A stretch of 64,000 nt of DNA, taken from NCBI RefSeq assembly GCF_028476545.1, contig NW_026731901.1, forward strand, positions 1 through 64,000. The letters run 5' to 3'. A program made the translations under genes and the position numbers. Source of the stretch: Physella acuta (lineage: Eukaryota; Mollusca; Gastropoda; Physidae). The stretch's first letter is position 1. Every line of letters begins with the position of its first letter. The notes beneath the pieces are model-generated. The model was given only the letters and a program-made list of their open reading frames with translations. It searched no databases and was not told where the DNA came from. Shown here one piece after another: positions 33,738-45,088 of this stretch.

Positions 33738-33795
33738 TAGCCCGAAGTTTTCGCATTTAATTTCTAGGCATCCATTATATAGGACGTCCGAAATT
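33738..33795 (-). CDS. Short exon candidate
   Basis: Minus strand: a good acceptor (TTATTTGTCGTTTCCTTTTCAG), 58 nt open as ISDVLYNGCLEIKCENFGL, then GTAAAT. Composition is coding-like but the piece is short. The opposite strand (33800-33960) also has an open basic frame, LKRKRQISRQRGRWT, so strand is uncertain. Confidence 0.22.
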
Positions 33796-33970
33796 CTGAA
33801 AAGGAAACGACAAATAAGCAGGCAAAGAGGTAGGTGGACAATATTTAGAATATATACGGTAGAGAAAATAGAAGACAGTCTAAGTGGAAGGCAGTGGCGA
33901 AGCAGAGTTAAGGCATCAATGGATGATAGTGAAAGATCACTGGGCGTTGACCACACTTGACCAAACAAAT

Positions 33971-34300
33971 GCCTCTAGGATCTTTGCTTCCGCCTTGTCA
34001 TTGTGTTCTCTATAAGAACACTTCAGGTCGTTCATTATTTATGTCATGTGTTTGTTTATAAGATTAATTAATTAAACTTAACTAATAAAAGCTATGGGGG
34101 TGGTGTGGCCTAGCGGTAGAGCTAACTCCTCTTGGATCTTTCCTTCTGTTATGTCCTTGTGTTCTCTATAACAACACTCTACGTGTTCTCTATAAGAAGG
34201 CTTTAGGGCGTTTATTATTTGTTATATGTTTATTTATATGATTAAGTAATTCAACTTAACTAATAAAAGCTATGGGGGTGGTGTGGCCTAGCGGTAGAGC
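33971..34300 (+). repeat. Tandem duplication that includes a SINE-A head
   Basis: Unit 1 (33971-34122) and unit 2 (34123-34300) share TGTTCTCTATAAGAA, TAAGATTAATTAATTAAACT-type and ACTAATAAAAGCTATGGGGG followed by TGGTGTGGCCTAGCGGTAGAGC. The SINE head therefore appears twice, but only the second is followed by a SINE body. Confidence 0.88.
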
Positions 34301-34470
34301 GAGTCTCGAGTTTGAATCCGGGTTCAAGTCCACCCACCTCGGGTGGGTAACACGTTAGGGAAAGAAAAAGCAGCTGGCCATAGTGCTGACCACTTTATCT
34401 CTTCGTATGCTGAGGCCAAGAAACATATGTACTCTACTTCATCTGCCTAATGGATCACTAGGTCTAAGAA
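34279..34470 (+). mobile_element. SINE-A copy with internal deletions
   Basis: Head GTGTGGCCTAGCGGTAGAGC runs straight into GAGTCTCGAGTTTGAATCCG, then a shortened middle and GTGCTGACCACTTTATCTCT. The head is the second copy of the duplication. Confidence 0.88.
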
Positions 34471-34484
34471 TCTTTTATTTATAA

Positions 34485-34680
34485 GGTACGAGCATTCGGC
34501 TGCTAAAAGTCTTGAGCCTCCCTTCCTCCACGCAGTTCTGAAGGGTTAGGCCTACCTTACTGACAGTAGTGAATCTAAGGGCTTAATGCTGACTACACCA
34601 TCATTCATATACTGAAGTCACAGAGACATAAACTCTACTTCATCTGCCCTGTTGATCGCTAGGCATAAAAAGAGAACCTT
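34485..34680 (+). mobile_element. SINE-A copy, diverged
   Basis: Lacks box A; carries AAAGTCTTGAGCCTCCC, then TTAATGCTGACTACACCATC, ACTCTACTTCATCTGCCC and a degenerate tail. Older than the neighbour at 34279. Confidence 0.7.
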
Positions 34681-36478
34681 ACTTTCCTTACTTATAACAG
34701 GTACGAACACACATCTAAAGTATTACATTCACGGTTCGAATACCGAACTAGCCTTGATCCAGAACCATGATAAATGTAAAGGGCATCTGGGCATGGTGCC
34801 CTCCCAGTACTTACACATACCATACATTAGTGGTACGCTTGGCCTATAGACCGTTGTATCAGGGACCTGGATACTCATTTAATAAATGAATTCCAGTGGG
34901 TTTTTTTTTAAATTCCACATAACGACCTTTTAATATGTCTTTACCTTTGTAGCGTGGTTAGTGTTCTGCCTGAGTGATTTTTTATGGCAGTTTACTACAA
35001 AGAGCCGCTTCTATTTACGGTAGTGTTATTTTAATATATATTTTTTTAATTAGAAAAAAAAGCATGTTTGTAGTTTTTCATATTAATTTTTTTCTCGTAA
35101 GATGTAAGGGTGTATGTTTGTAATGAGGTATTTATGAAAGAAATTTTGTCGTGTTTAGACTCATGAGTGGGTTATGTAAGAAAATAATCTACACTCCATC
35201 ACCACACTGTCTGTGAGACAGCAACACCACCCTGCGACAATCAGGACAGGTTAGATACTATGAATGGGGCGGGGGGGGGGGGGGATTTGATTTACGTAAT
35301 AGTGGAAACCTCAATCTACTAGCCTAGGTACCCAAACTGATTCTTTTGCTTATTCTTTGGATTGTTATTTTGTTTAACATCACGATAATCAGCAGTCGGA
35401 TTGAATTTGTAAGCCAGTTAGGTTTAGAGTTTAGACAAATATACAACAAGCGTTTTAATGTACGCTAATAGAAGAAACAGATGAACTCTTCTTCACCTGT
35501 CTTATCGACCGTAATATTTGTAATGACAGTTAAATTTTTTTTTTTTACTTCAACCTTGCTCCGAGTCGGTTACAAAACAAATTTGATTAATAAAAAACAA
35601 CGTTAAAAATCTTAGGCCTATAGGCGTTAAATAAATAGAGGGCATAAATGTTAACAGTTCAGTGTTATTATGAAAAAAATACTACTACATTTTAAAAATA
35701 TTTTTTTTTAAGTGGAGTACTGTAATGAAAATAACAAGTTTCAATATCAAACTGTTGTCGCGAGGATCTCCCTGGCTTGACTTGAATGTTGATTTCATTA
35801 TCAGACGTCAGACGACAGCAGGTAGGGTCAGGTCTGCGGTGTGGGTGGGGACTGGGGGGAGGGGGTGAGTGAATATTATCGGGATGGTGGTGCGTCAAAT
35901 ATCGGAAGAGTTCAGACATGGAGTTTAAAAAATGGAACAGGTTGAAGGGAGTTAATGAGGACGAGGATGGAGGGGGTGGGGGTTAAAAGTTTAAAGACAG
36001 AAAAAAAAACCGAAGCAAAAATCAATTTTTACATTAAAATAAGAGCAGTGAACTGTTCCGGGTCATTCATGCGTGAAGTTTAAAAAAAAAAAAAATTAAA
36101 ATAATTTCAAGTACCAGACAACAAGCTATTGCTGGCGCCCACGTGCCGGCTAATTATGTCACATCTGTGACGTCGGCTGCTAAGTCCTCTTAAGTCAGCC
36201 TGGTTTTAGTCGAGCGTAATTTAATTAATTTTACGTTAATTTAATCAGGTCGTAAAAATGGCATGCAAATCGAGGAATACTTCCTACAGTTACTGGGTAC
36301 AAAACTGTAATTATATGTATGTAGTATGTCTGTGTGTGAGTAGGCTTATATATGTGCATGTATAATATGTATGTATATTGTTTACATCTAAATATACATA
36401 TGGGTAAATATGTATGTGAAGATGGCTGTATATCTGTGTCTGTGTTTTTGTTCATTCATGTAATGAGTTCTTTGAAAT
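34681..36478. other. Non-coding DNA
   Basis: G run at 35268-35283; T/A runs. 36125-36245 is a complex patch with CACGTG, TGACGTCGG and several TAATTAAT cores that could be regulatory. 36318-36430 has TATGTATGT-like microsatellite sequence. Confidence 0.4.
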
Positions 36479-36821
36479 CAAAGGCTTAGCTAGGGGAGGG
36501 CGGGTGGAGCGGCCGCGACGGGCGCCAAAAGTAGGGGGCGCAAAACGAGGTAGAAAAACATAGTTCATTCTGAGCATCTTTACTGATTTTTTACAGTCGA
36601 AGTTAAGAAAAGAATAAACTGCTATTTGACTATGTACTCTTCAATTGACACCAACATTAAAAAAATATATTTTAAGGTTCGGTAGCCGGTAAAAACGATT
36701 GACATTTCTAAATCAGGGAGGGGGGAGGTCTTTTTTGGTCAAAGTGAATAACTATAAATAAACGGGGAAGCGCAATGTTGATAATTCACCCCTGTCGCTA
36801 GAATAGGTCGCTACGCCCCTG
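36479..36821. mobile_element. Diverged hAT-like MITE
   Basis: Left end CAAAGGCTTAGCTAGGGG and right end reversed CAGGGGCGTAGCGACC resemble the ends of the MITE at 12623. Imperfect 8-bp flanks TTTGAAAT and TATGCAAT agree at 6 of 8. Older than the 12.6-kb copy; no coding capacity. Confidence 0.5.
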
Positions 36822-37149
36822 TATGCAATGAGACGTTTTCATCGAGTTCCCCAGACTTAGACCCAGTATCAAGTTGGTAGCGGTGTTCAAAAACTAACAC
36901 AACCGATTGATTAGCGCTGAGTAATTATAAAACGAGTATTAGATGTCAATAGCTAGACAGGGGCGATAATGCTTGCATTGTTTTGAGTTTGCTGTGAGTA
37001 ATTATCGTTCTTGTTTGATGGGATGTTTTTCAAAGTTGACAATTGTGTATCGCTTACAAGGGAGGTAATGTTTCTTTATAAATATGGTGTTTGGATACGC
37101 GCGTAGTGGGACCGGTATTGAGTGTGGTGTGAGTTAGAGTGTGTTAAAG

Positions 37150-37680
37150 TTTATAGATGGATGGATCAGTATGGTTATTCTTGAGTAGCGTAGTCAGCAA
37201 GTGTTAGTGCTGATTTAGGTTGGTGGGTCTTAATGGGTCAGAATTTGGCAGTGGGTAGGTCATGATTATCCAGACTTAGATAAGTGGGTCACGGTAGGTT
37301 AGATATTGATAGTAGGTGGGTCTAGATTATCCAGGTTTTGATAATAGGGGTCAGGATGGGTCAGATTTTAGTTGATACAGAGCTAGACAGCTGACCCAAA
37401 AGTCTCGAGTTCGAATCTGGATCCAAGTCTGAGGAACGTCCCTGAGTCCACCCAGCTCTGATGGGTACCTAACACACGTTCGGGAAAATAAAGGCGGATG
37501 GTCATTGTACTGACCACACTATCCCTTCATATGCCGAGGTCACAGAAACAGGTGAAATATACTTCATTGTCCCCTAGACCGTCAGGTTCGAAAAGGAATA
37601 TACCTTTTATATCATGGGTCTAATGTTGGTGGTGGGGTGGGTAAGTGTGCGGTTGAATTGGATCAGACTTTCAGTAAATC
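37150..37680 (+). repeat. Degenerate ~45-bp GGTGGGTC repeat split by SINE-A
   Basis: GGGTCAGATT, AGGTGGGTCTAGATTATCCA-type units at 37195-37375, and related GGGTCTAATGTTGGTGG at 37605-37680, on either side of a SINE-A. Confidence 0.6.
37378..37602 (+). mobile_element. SINE-A copy, headless
   Basis: Box B GTCTCGAGTTCGAATCTGG, CACCCAGCTCTGATGGGTAC, ACTATCCCTTCATATGCCGA and GACCGTCAGGTTCGAAAAGG are well kept. Confidence 0.92.
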
Positions 37681-37704
37681 TTGATGTTAACAATAAAGTT
37701 ACAC

Positions 37705-37926
37705 TTTCTGACCTGTTGGTCACTCGGACAATAGAGTTTGTATATTTCTGTGACTACGGGTTTTAAAGAGATAGTGTGGTCCGTCTCATGTCTAGCCGGC
37801 TTAGCGTTTCCTAACATCGGAGCTGCTAAGACGGGTCCCAATTATAGCTGAGTGGACTCAGGGAAGATACGGGATCCGAACTTCAGACAATCGGGTTAGT
37901 ATTCGAGCGATCTAACTCTCGGCCCT
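37705..37926 (-). mobile_element. SINE-A copy, diverged
   Basis: Reverse orientation relative to its neighbour 100 bases away. Retains GACCACACTATCTCTTTA and a degraded box B. Confidence 0.75.
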
Positions 37927-38214
37927 GTCGTTCTACCATGATGTCTTAATGTTTTACTGTGAACATAATGCCAAGCTCACCCCAAAATCTAACACTCCGC
38001 CTAAACCTAAAACTTTACATAACAAAATCTAACACTCGACTTCATAAACCTAAACCTAAACCATAAAATAACCCACCATCAGAGCCGACACTAAGCCCTA
38101 TAAAACACGCTAAACGTAACCAACTTTAACAAAATCTGCCCTTAGCTTAATTTTAAACATTATTAATCGTTAAACCTAGCTCCACATACAAACATGGGCT
38201 TAATATTAGGTGAA

Positions 38215-38335
38215 TGTAAAAAGTCACAGGTAAAAAAAAAAAAAACAACATGTTTTTACTAGGAAAAAAGTCACAGAAAAAAAGTATCAGAAAAAAAAGT
38301 CACAGAAAAATTCAAAGAAAAAAGGTCACAAATGT
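38215..38335 (+). repeat. GTCACAGAAAAAA repeat
   Basis: Five or more copies of AAAAAAGTCACAG, the same motif that forms both ends of the element at 54232-54770. 37927-38214 before it is degenerate CCTAAACC-rich DNA. Confidence 0.85.
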
Positions 38336-38435
38336 TTAATGAAAAATGTTGATTTACAGTTGTTGAGATTTGTAAAAATAATTCATCCTATAGCTCCCCT
38401 TGCGGACCTAAAAATCCATAATTATGTTTACATAT

Positions 38436-38472
38436 GTTTCTTGACCTCGGCATATGAAGGGATTGTGTAACA
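38436..38472 (-). mobile_element. SINE-A fragment
   Basis: Only TTGACCTCGGCATATGAAGG plus a few bases match the family. Confidence 0.6.
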
Positions 38473-39726
38473 TCAAACCTTGCGCGAGCCTAGATTTAAT
38501 CCTAACACACCCCACAGCCTAAACATAAATCATAATATTAATTTTTTGTATGTAGTCCATACAGCTCATACGACACTTTAATCCATATTTAATCTTATAT
38601 TTAGATTTAAGCTGAATACCAACCTACGGTTTACTACCCCCACACCCCCGAAATTTATCCTTATACTTACACGCTCAATAGCATAACGTAATAATACTTC
38701 AATCTTAACAGGCTAGTATCACAAACTAAAACTGAACACATATTGTAAGTTATATATACGAAACCAAAATCAACAGCTTTTTACACCAAAAGTTAACCCC
38801 TACATTTCTACACCAAGAAATCAAGGACATTTTCGACATGTCAATTTCGTTATTACTTTCCTAATTGGTCATTTTTATTTGTATTAGTGCTGGGATATAA
38901 TGAAAGAGCATAATTATTATTAATTACTCCACGGCTCTGATCGTAGCCTTAACCAGTGCATTATTTATCTCCTCGTTAAAACCCCATTACACCGACAAAC
39001 AACACACAATCCGCATGCAGTCCTCTCCCCCCTAACAGAGCCCCAAGTGTTAATCAGAATCATCCCGCGCAGTGCCCCAAGGCGGAACCACACGGGTAAA
39101 TTAACAACGTCAAGATCAAACGCCGACCAAGTACCGGCCGCTGTCTTGCGGTCCCCACTGCCAGGGGCAACTCACAGCTAATAAAAAATAATGCATCAAT
39201 AACCGGTGACAGTTATGGGCCTTGCTGACATTGTCGTCCAATTTAGTACATACATCATGTTTTCGGTTTTTTGATGGTTATCCTTGAAAGAAGAAAAAAA
39301 AATCGATTCCCACGTATAAAAAGAAAAATCGGATTTTTATTAGCACTGGTGCTTAACTAAATAGGCGTGAAAAAAATAGAATCGGAAATTTCCGGAGATC
39401 TGGTTATCATACTAAAATACTACAAGGATAGATCAATCACATAATTTGCACGCTTGATTATCAACTGACTGATGTGAACTTGTTTGTTCATCAGATCGAT
39501 GATCTTGATTGATTTATAAAATCACTGAAGCCTACGGTGAAGCGGTCTCCAGTTGTAGAATCGTGTTTGGTTGACTTGGCTGGTGATGCTGCTATATGTT
39601 TACATGATGTGATCCTGTATTAGGAAGAGATGGTGTTTATGTACTCACAAAAAGACACATTAGCAAAGGGGGAAATATCGGCGTGTGTACAGTAATTTTG
39701 GCGATTTGTGCTAGCAATGCGTAAAA
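38473..39726. other. Non-coding DNA; complex patch at 38930-39230
   Basis: AT-rich on both sides. 38930-39230 is GC-richer, non-repetitive and without a long frame, so it could be a conserved regulatory element or an eroded exon; nothing specific is recognised. Confidence 0.4.
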
Positions 39727-40030
39727 TGGTCGGGCAAGATAGCGTTTGATTGCTAACTCCAAAAGTCCCGAGTTCGAAACTCCAGGCTGATGAGGCTCTT
39801 TAGGTAGGGACAGCAACCCATCTAACACACTATATAATTCAAACAACTGCTGCCCTACAGATTGTTCTTGCATGGACATTTGGACAAAGGCTATGAAAAC
39901 AAATCCAGAAATAAAAAGCAGGATTAAGTAATAGTAAACGAGCCATATGACGCTTAACATGTTGACACGTAATACTTAATTGGGATTGCGGAAATCCACT
40001 TCAATATTACAATTAAGAAATAATTAGACG
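39727..40030 (+). mobile_element. SINE-B copy, full length, diverged
   Basis: Box B-like CGAGTTCGAAACTCC, CAAACAACTGCTGCCCTACA, ACATGTTGACACGTAATACT and an ATTAAGAAATAATTAGACGA tail. Confidence 0.88.
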
Positions 40031-40167
40031 AATTAGAAGCCGAATGTATTATTTGATAATAACTGTGTATTGAAGGATGTGTGGTGTATTAATATTGACC
40101 ATTTAGATATGAGAAGATTAAAAATAAAATAGTGCTGATTTAAGACATGCATTGATATAGGAATGTG

Positions 40168-40708
40168 GGTAATCTATCGTTTCAGGTACGAAAAATCACC
40201 CGAGGCTAGTAATGTCAGAAAAAGGTGACTAATGAAAATTTAGTAATTATTTCACACTTTTAAGAAGATTTATGTTTTGAAAGTTACTAAAATATTTAAA
40301 AGTTTTATTCATGTACCTGTTTTTAAACCATTTTATTAAACCTTTTCAGTAATAAATAAAGACTAGCGATGTTTTCATCAGATGCAATCAAGCTCATTTA
40401 CTTAAGCAATCATCTTGGGTCAGTATTTCAGAAATTATTGTCAGTGATTCAGGGGAAACCACTTTAATTTACAGATAGCCGCGGTTTTTAAAGCAAATCT
40501 TGCTCGATAACACTGCTGTTTAAAGTTAATTTCTTGCCTATATCGATATATTTAGCCATTGATTTTGGTTTATTATTCAGTTTCTATTATATTTGACACA
40601 AATATTTCACAATATAGGCCTACTTCTATTAAAGCCTTAACAATGTGGCAACTTTTTTTCACATTACTAGCCTCGGGCAATTTTACGCACCTAAAACGAC
40701 AGATTACC
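40168..40708. mobile_element. Long-TIR DNA element with 8-bp duplication
   Basis: The left end GGTAATCTATCGTTTCAGGT and the reversed right end GGTAATCTGTCGTTTTAGGT begin inverted repeats of roughly 65-70 bp, including the shared CCCGAGGCTAGTAATGT. Flanks are a perfect direct repeat GGAATGTG (40160-40167, 40709-40716). 541 bp, no transposase. TIR length and target size would suit a Mutator-, P- or Merlin-like non-autonomous element; superfamily is not settled. Confidence 0.85.
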
Positions 40709-40925
40709 GGAATGTGGGTAATAGGTTGGGATAAAGAAGATGGTTTAAATAAACAATGACTGTTTGTGCATGGTGGATTAGGATGGATAATGCTTTAGTG
40801 TATCAATGATCGCTTAGGTAAAGGATAACCCTGACCTCAACTTTAACCCTAACTCTTATGACTGGTAACGATATAGGATATACATGATATTGGATATAAA
40901 TGATATAGAATACGGATGATAATGT

Positions 40926-40928
<3 letters not shown>

Positions 40929-41006
<78 letters not shown>
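40929..41006. repeat. (AT)n microsatellite
   Basis: About 39 AT units, preceded by GGATATACATGATATTGG-type imperfect repeats. Confidence 0.97.
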
Positions 41007-41010
<4 letters not shown>

Positions 41011-41202
41011 CAAGGAATTGAGGTTTAAGATATAAAAGGCGATTTAGGATATAAATTGCTGTCTAGAAACTTAATGAAATGTAAGTGTAACCCGGATGTA
41101 CATTTAGCATCTGGATAGCAGTTTAACATATGTGGATATCAGCTTAGGATACACATGCATTATTTATTTTGTGGGATATGAATTGGAATTGTTAGTTTAG
41201 AA

Positions 41203-43056
41203 CAGTGGTTCCCAACCTTTTTCGAATGGCGACCCCTTTTATAAAAAGTAAGTGACCCGCGACCCCTATAGAATTAAAAAGCCGAAACTAGTATGGAAAT
41301 TAATAAGCACTAAAATAAAATTGTTCTAGTAGGTTTTCAATATGAACTACTCTTGATATCTTTTTTAATAACATGAGTAAAATTGCATGCTATTTCCTAA
41401 ACATTTGCGGTTTTTGTTTTTGTTAACACCAACCTATGTAATTATCACCATTTAATTTATTTCTTCTTTATTTTTTAAACGGACAATAGTTTTGAAAATC
41501 TATTCTCGAAAAGTCAATCAATTTTACGTCTGGGTGTGAATGGTGAATACTACGCCAAAATTGTGTGTACAGTTTTTCATCTTACGTGGAATCATTCCGA
41601 AAATCAAATAATTCACCGGGAATGCTGGCAACATTAAGGGAAGAAGAGAATGGGTAATGCGTCAATGCAGATTCTCCTTCTTTCATCTAAGAGAAATAGC
41701 GCTGAGTTCGTTATCAAGAGATTCATGATGCCCAGGAATCGCTTCTTTCAAAATTTTAATTATCTCACAATCAGATTCATCTACCACGCTGCAGAGCTTT
41801 CAAAAAATGGCAATATTTTACAAGATTTATTTTCTTCGCCGATCTTGCAGCTTTGATAAAAATGCCCCGAGATTATCATGGGAAGTGAAAATATTCGTTC
41901 ATTTTCCCTGAAGCTTCAGGTTAAGCTTATGTTGATGTTCGAATATATCTGCTAGGTATGATACTCTCTCCAACCACTCTATGTAGTTTTAAGTATACAA
42001 AAAGGTCTTGTTTCTCTTTCTCTTCCAAGAACAATTTGATTTCAGATTTCATTTCAAAAACGAGATTCACAATATTTTGTTTGACAGCCAGCGTACTGAA
42101 GTGTAGAAAAGCAGAACCTAGTGATCTATATTAATGTCTATGCTCAGTTCTTTGTAGGCTCCAGATTTAATATAATTTACGACTTTTACTAGCAATGGAG
42201 TCTTGATGGCGAGGGCAGTGGTTAGAGAGCTAAATCTTTTCTGTTTTCTGAAAGCCCGATTTTGACCTAAACATAGATGGCGCACCATCCGTACAAACCC
42301 CCACAGCCGTTTTAACCCATATTAATCTTCCAGTTTCAAAAAACGCATTTATTTTCTCCATGCTATCTTCACAATATAGCAACTCTTCTTTGCTATCATC
42401 TGAATGAATATAGACAAATACAAGCAACTGCGAACACGAACTCACGTCTGTTGCTTTATCAACATGAAAAGCAAACAATGGTGAAAGCTTAATTTCAATG
42501 AAAATGTTATTTAACATCTACGGACATATCTGCTATAAATAAGCCGCTGAATAGTATTATTAGACAGAGATATTTGTTGCATCTTTACTACGCTGGAATC
42601 CCCAAGAATTAACTTCACAATCTTCAACATGCAGCGTTTGATGAGATTTTCTCCTATTGTATTTTTTTTTTTTGCTTGGCATTTCTAGCGCGATTTCATT
42701 TAATGCTTGCACTAATGCTGTGTTTCCTTTGTGAAAACTTCCTGTTCGATCAAGTCTCTGACGTTTGCAACTAGCTTCATGCCGACGAAAGAACTCTATA
42801 TCTTTTTTGGTGTGTTCCGAATGACTCGTCTCAAATGACGTTTTAGTTTTGAAGATTTCATAAACTCGTGACTAAGAACAACTTTGTACAGTACTAATTG
42901 CTTCTTCTCTATTCCAATTCCAGTAAATATATTTATTTCTTCTAAATATTTAAGTTTTGTTTCTCAATACTAAGATATAGTATATCAGTTGGCGACCCCC
43001 TAGAAAGCCCTTCGCGACCCCCAGGGGGGTCGCGACCCCCAGGTTGGGAACCCGTG
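41203..43056 (-). mobile_element. hAT transposon, degenerate, ZBED/SCAND3-like transposase
   Basis: Ends CAGTGGTTCCCAACC and, reversed, CACGGGTTCCCAACC (13 of 15) are flanked by a perfect 8-bp duplication GTTTAGAA (41195-41202, 43057-43064). Length 1854 bp. The transposase reads on the minus strand. About 42520-42640 encodes LGDSSVVKMQQISLSNNTIQ; 42230-42517 is an intact 95-codon stretch with VDKATDVSSCSQLLVFVYIH and VGVCTDGAPSM, the two Asp-containing motifs of the hAT catalytic core. Farther down are SVRWLSN (family EVRWLS) and FEMKSEIKLFLEEKEKQDLF. Stops and frameshifts separate these parts (at least TAG after ...IDH and TGA after SNKIL), and the length is well below that of intact family members, so it is dead. 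Confidence 0.93.
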
Positions 43057-43486
43057 GTTTAGAAAATTAAAAACAAAACAAATAGTAGAGGCCTGGTGCA
43101 TTTTTTAAGAAGAGCAATAAAACATCTACGCTTCTCATTAAAAGATAAAAAGTCTTCATCTTTATAAACAGATGTAAATAACCATTTACATTATACATGT
43201 ATATATGGCTACAGGACATTACCCCCCTGGAAATTCCCCCCCCCGGAAATTTCCCCCCCCCCCCCCGTATTTTCCCCCCGGAGCAATTACCCCCCTGTTA
43301 ATTACCCCACTGTCAATAACCCCCCCCGGGGAATTACCCCCCCCCCCTCTCAAGTTAGAATCCTAACTCTAACTAGAATTCTATACCTATATACTACTTT
43401 AATCCAAACCTTAAGAAAAAGACCAAAACCTAAGCATCCACCTTAGCCTAAAACTTCACACAAAACCAAAACCAACGCTAGACACA

Positions 43487-43768
43487 ACCCTAACCCTAAC
43501 CCTAACCCTAGCCCTAGCCCTAGTCCTAGCCCTAAACCTAGCCATAACCCTAACCCTAACCCTAGCCCTAATCCTAACCCTAACCCTAACCCTAACCCTC
43601 ACCCTCACCCTCACCTTAGCCCTATCCCTAGCCCTAGCCCTAGCCCTAAACCTAAACCTAGCCTTAACCCTAACCCTAACCCTAGCCCTAAACCTAACCC
43701 TAACCCTAACCCTAACCCTAAACCTAACCCTAAACCTAGCCCTAACCCTAACCCTAACTCTAACCCTG
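43487..43768 (+). repeat. Degenerate interstitial telomere-like (CCCTAA)n
   Basis: About 47 hexamers, mainly CCCTAA with CCCTAG, CCTAAA and CCCTCA variants. TTAGGG is the usual metazoan telomere unit, so this is an interstitial telomeric sequence or an independently expanded mimic. The Arg/Val-rich minus-strand frame across it is not a gene. Confidence 0.9.
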
Positions 43769-43938
43769 TCCGGGGGGGGGGGGGGGGGGTAATGTCCTTC
43801 TGGGCGGGGGGTAATTGTCAGGGGGGTAATTGACAAGGGGGGTAATTACTCTGGGGGGTAATGTCGGGGGGGGGGAATGTCCGGGGGGTAATTGACAGGG
43901 GGGAAATGCCCTGTTCCCGTATATATATACATTACATG

Positions 43939-44076
<138 letters not shown>

Positions 44077-44098
44077 AATGTAAATGGTTATTTACATC

Positions 44099-45000
44099 TA
44101 TATATATATATATATGTGTGTGTGTGTATCGAAGGTTTTTTATTGAATTAATGTTGTTGCACACATGCTTATAACAAAGACTGCCTTTCTTGTTATGAAT
44201 GTAGAGGTTTGGTGACGAGTGGGGTGGGGGTGGGTGAGAGGGTAGGTTGAGGTAACACAACACCAGGAGTTAAGCAAGCAACCCCTGACCTACTTGCCCC
44301 TACCTGACCCAACAGCCGTGACAGAAACAGCCGACACAGTACAGCGACCGTCGGACGGGTGGCAGATCATTAGGCGGGAGTCAGTGGACCGTGATCATCC
44401 GATGGCAGCAGATAGACCAACCCCCCTCCTACCCAACCCCGCCACACTGTCCCCACCCCTCCTCCACCCCCCCCCCCCTGTCATTCATACGACACTCGTG
44501 AGAAATGAGGTTTAGAAAAAAAAATATCAAATCTCTTGGTGTAAAAAAAAATGGTTCGCCCCAGGGAATTAAGATGGGTCTGTAAGATTGTACCGACTGA
44601 GCTGTAATTGGAGCTAATTTGTTCGAAAATAATCTTCAGATACGTCGGAGATCTGATTTCCGAATTGAAATGGTGGTACAGTTGGTTTAGACTTATTTAG
44701 GTTAACCACACTGATTGTATCTATGTTGAAAACTAACACTGAACGGAACGGAAGATAATATATCATCTATCGTTATAAAAACTAACACTAACAAAACACT
44801 AAACCCTGCTCAATCTTGCCTAAAGAGGTAAAATCGCATGCATTTTGGGTATAAAATACGGCACAGTTTTAATTTACTAGTTGAGATCAGTTTAATTTTG
44901 TCTACAGCATAATCAATACTTCGGAAGTCATAGATAATAACAGGGTCACTTTAGATAACATTACAAAATTATATTGTGTGTGATAAGATGAATCAAAAAG

Positions 45001-45005
<5 letters not shown>
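44099..45005. other. Non-coding DNA
   Basis: (GT)n patch at 44115-44128, C run at 44468-44478. 44335-44420 has a coding-like open stretch (QRPSDGWQIIRRESVDRDHP) after a weak CCAACAG acceptor, but no donor or start supports it. Confidence 0.35.

Positions 45006-45086
<81 letters not shown>
45006..45086. repeat. (AT)n microsatellite
   Basis: About 40 AT units, nearly perfect. Confidence 0.97.

Positions 45087-45088
<2 letters not shown>

Noticed and set aside
33796-33960. Plus-strand frame LKRKRQISRQRGRWTIFRIY as a LINE C-terminus
   Set aside because: Only a vague basic/Trp pattern; no reverse transcriptase or zinc-knuckle motif nearby, and the minus-strand exon reading explains the region at least as well.
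43456-43836. 126-codon Arg/Val-rich minus-strand frame
   Set aside because: A translation of the degenerate CCCTAA array; six-base units give an open dipeptide repeat automatically.
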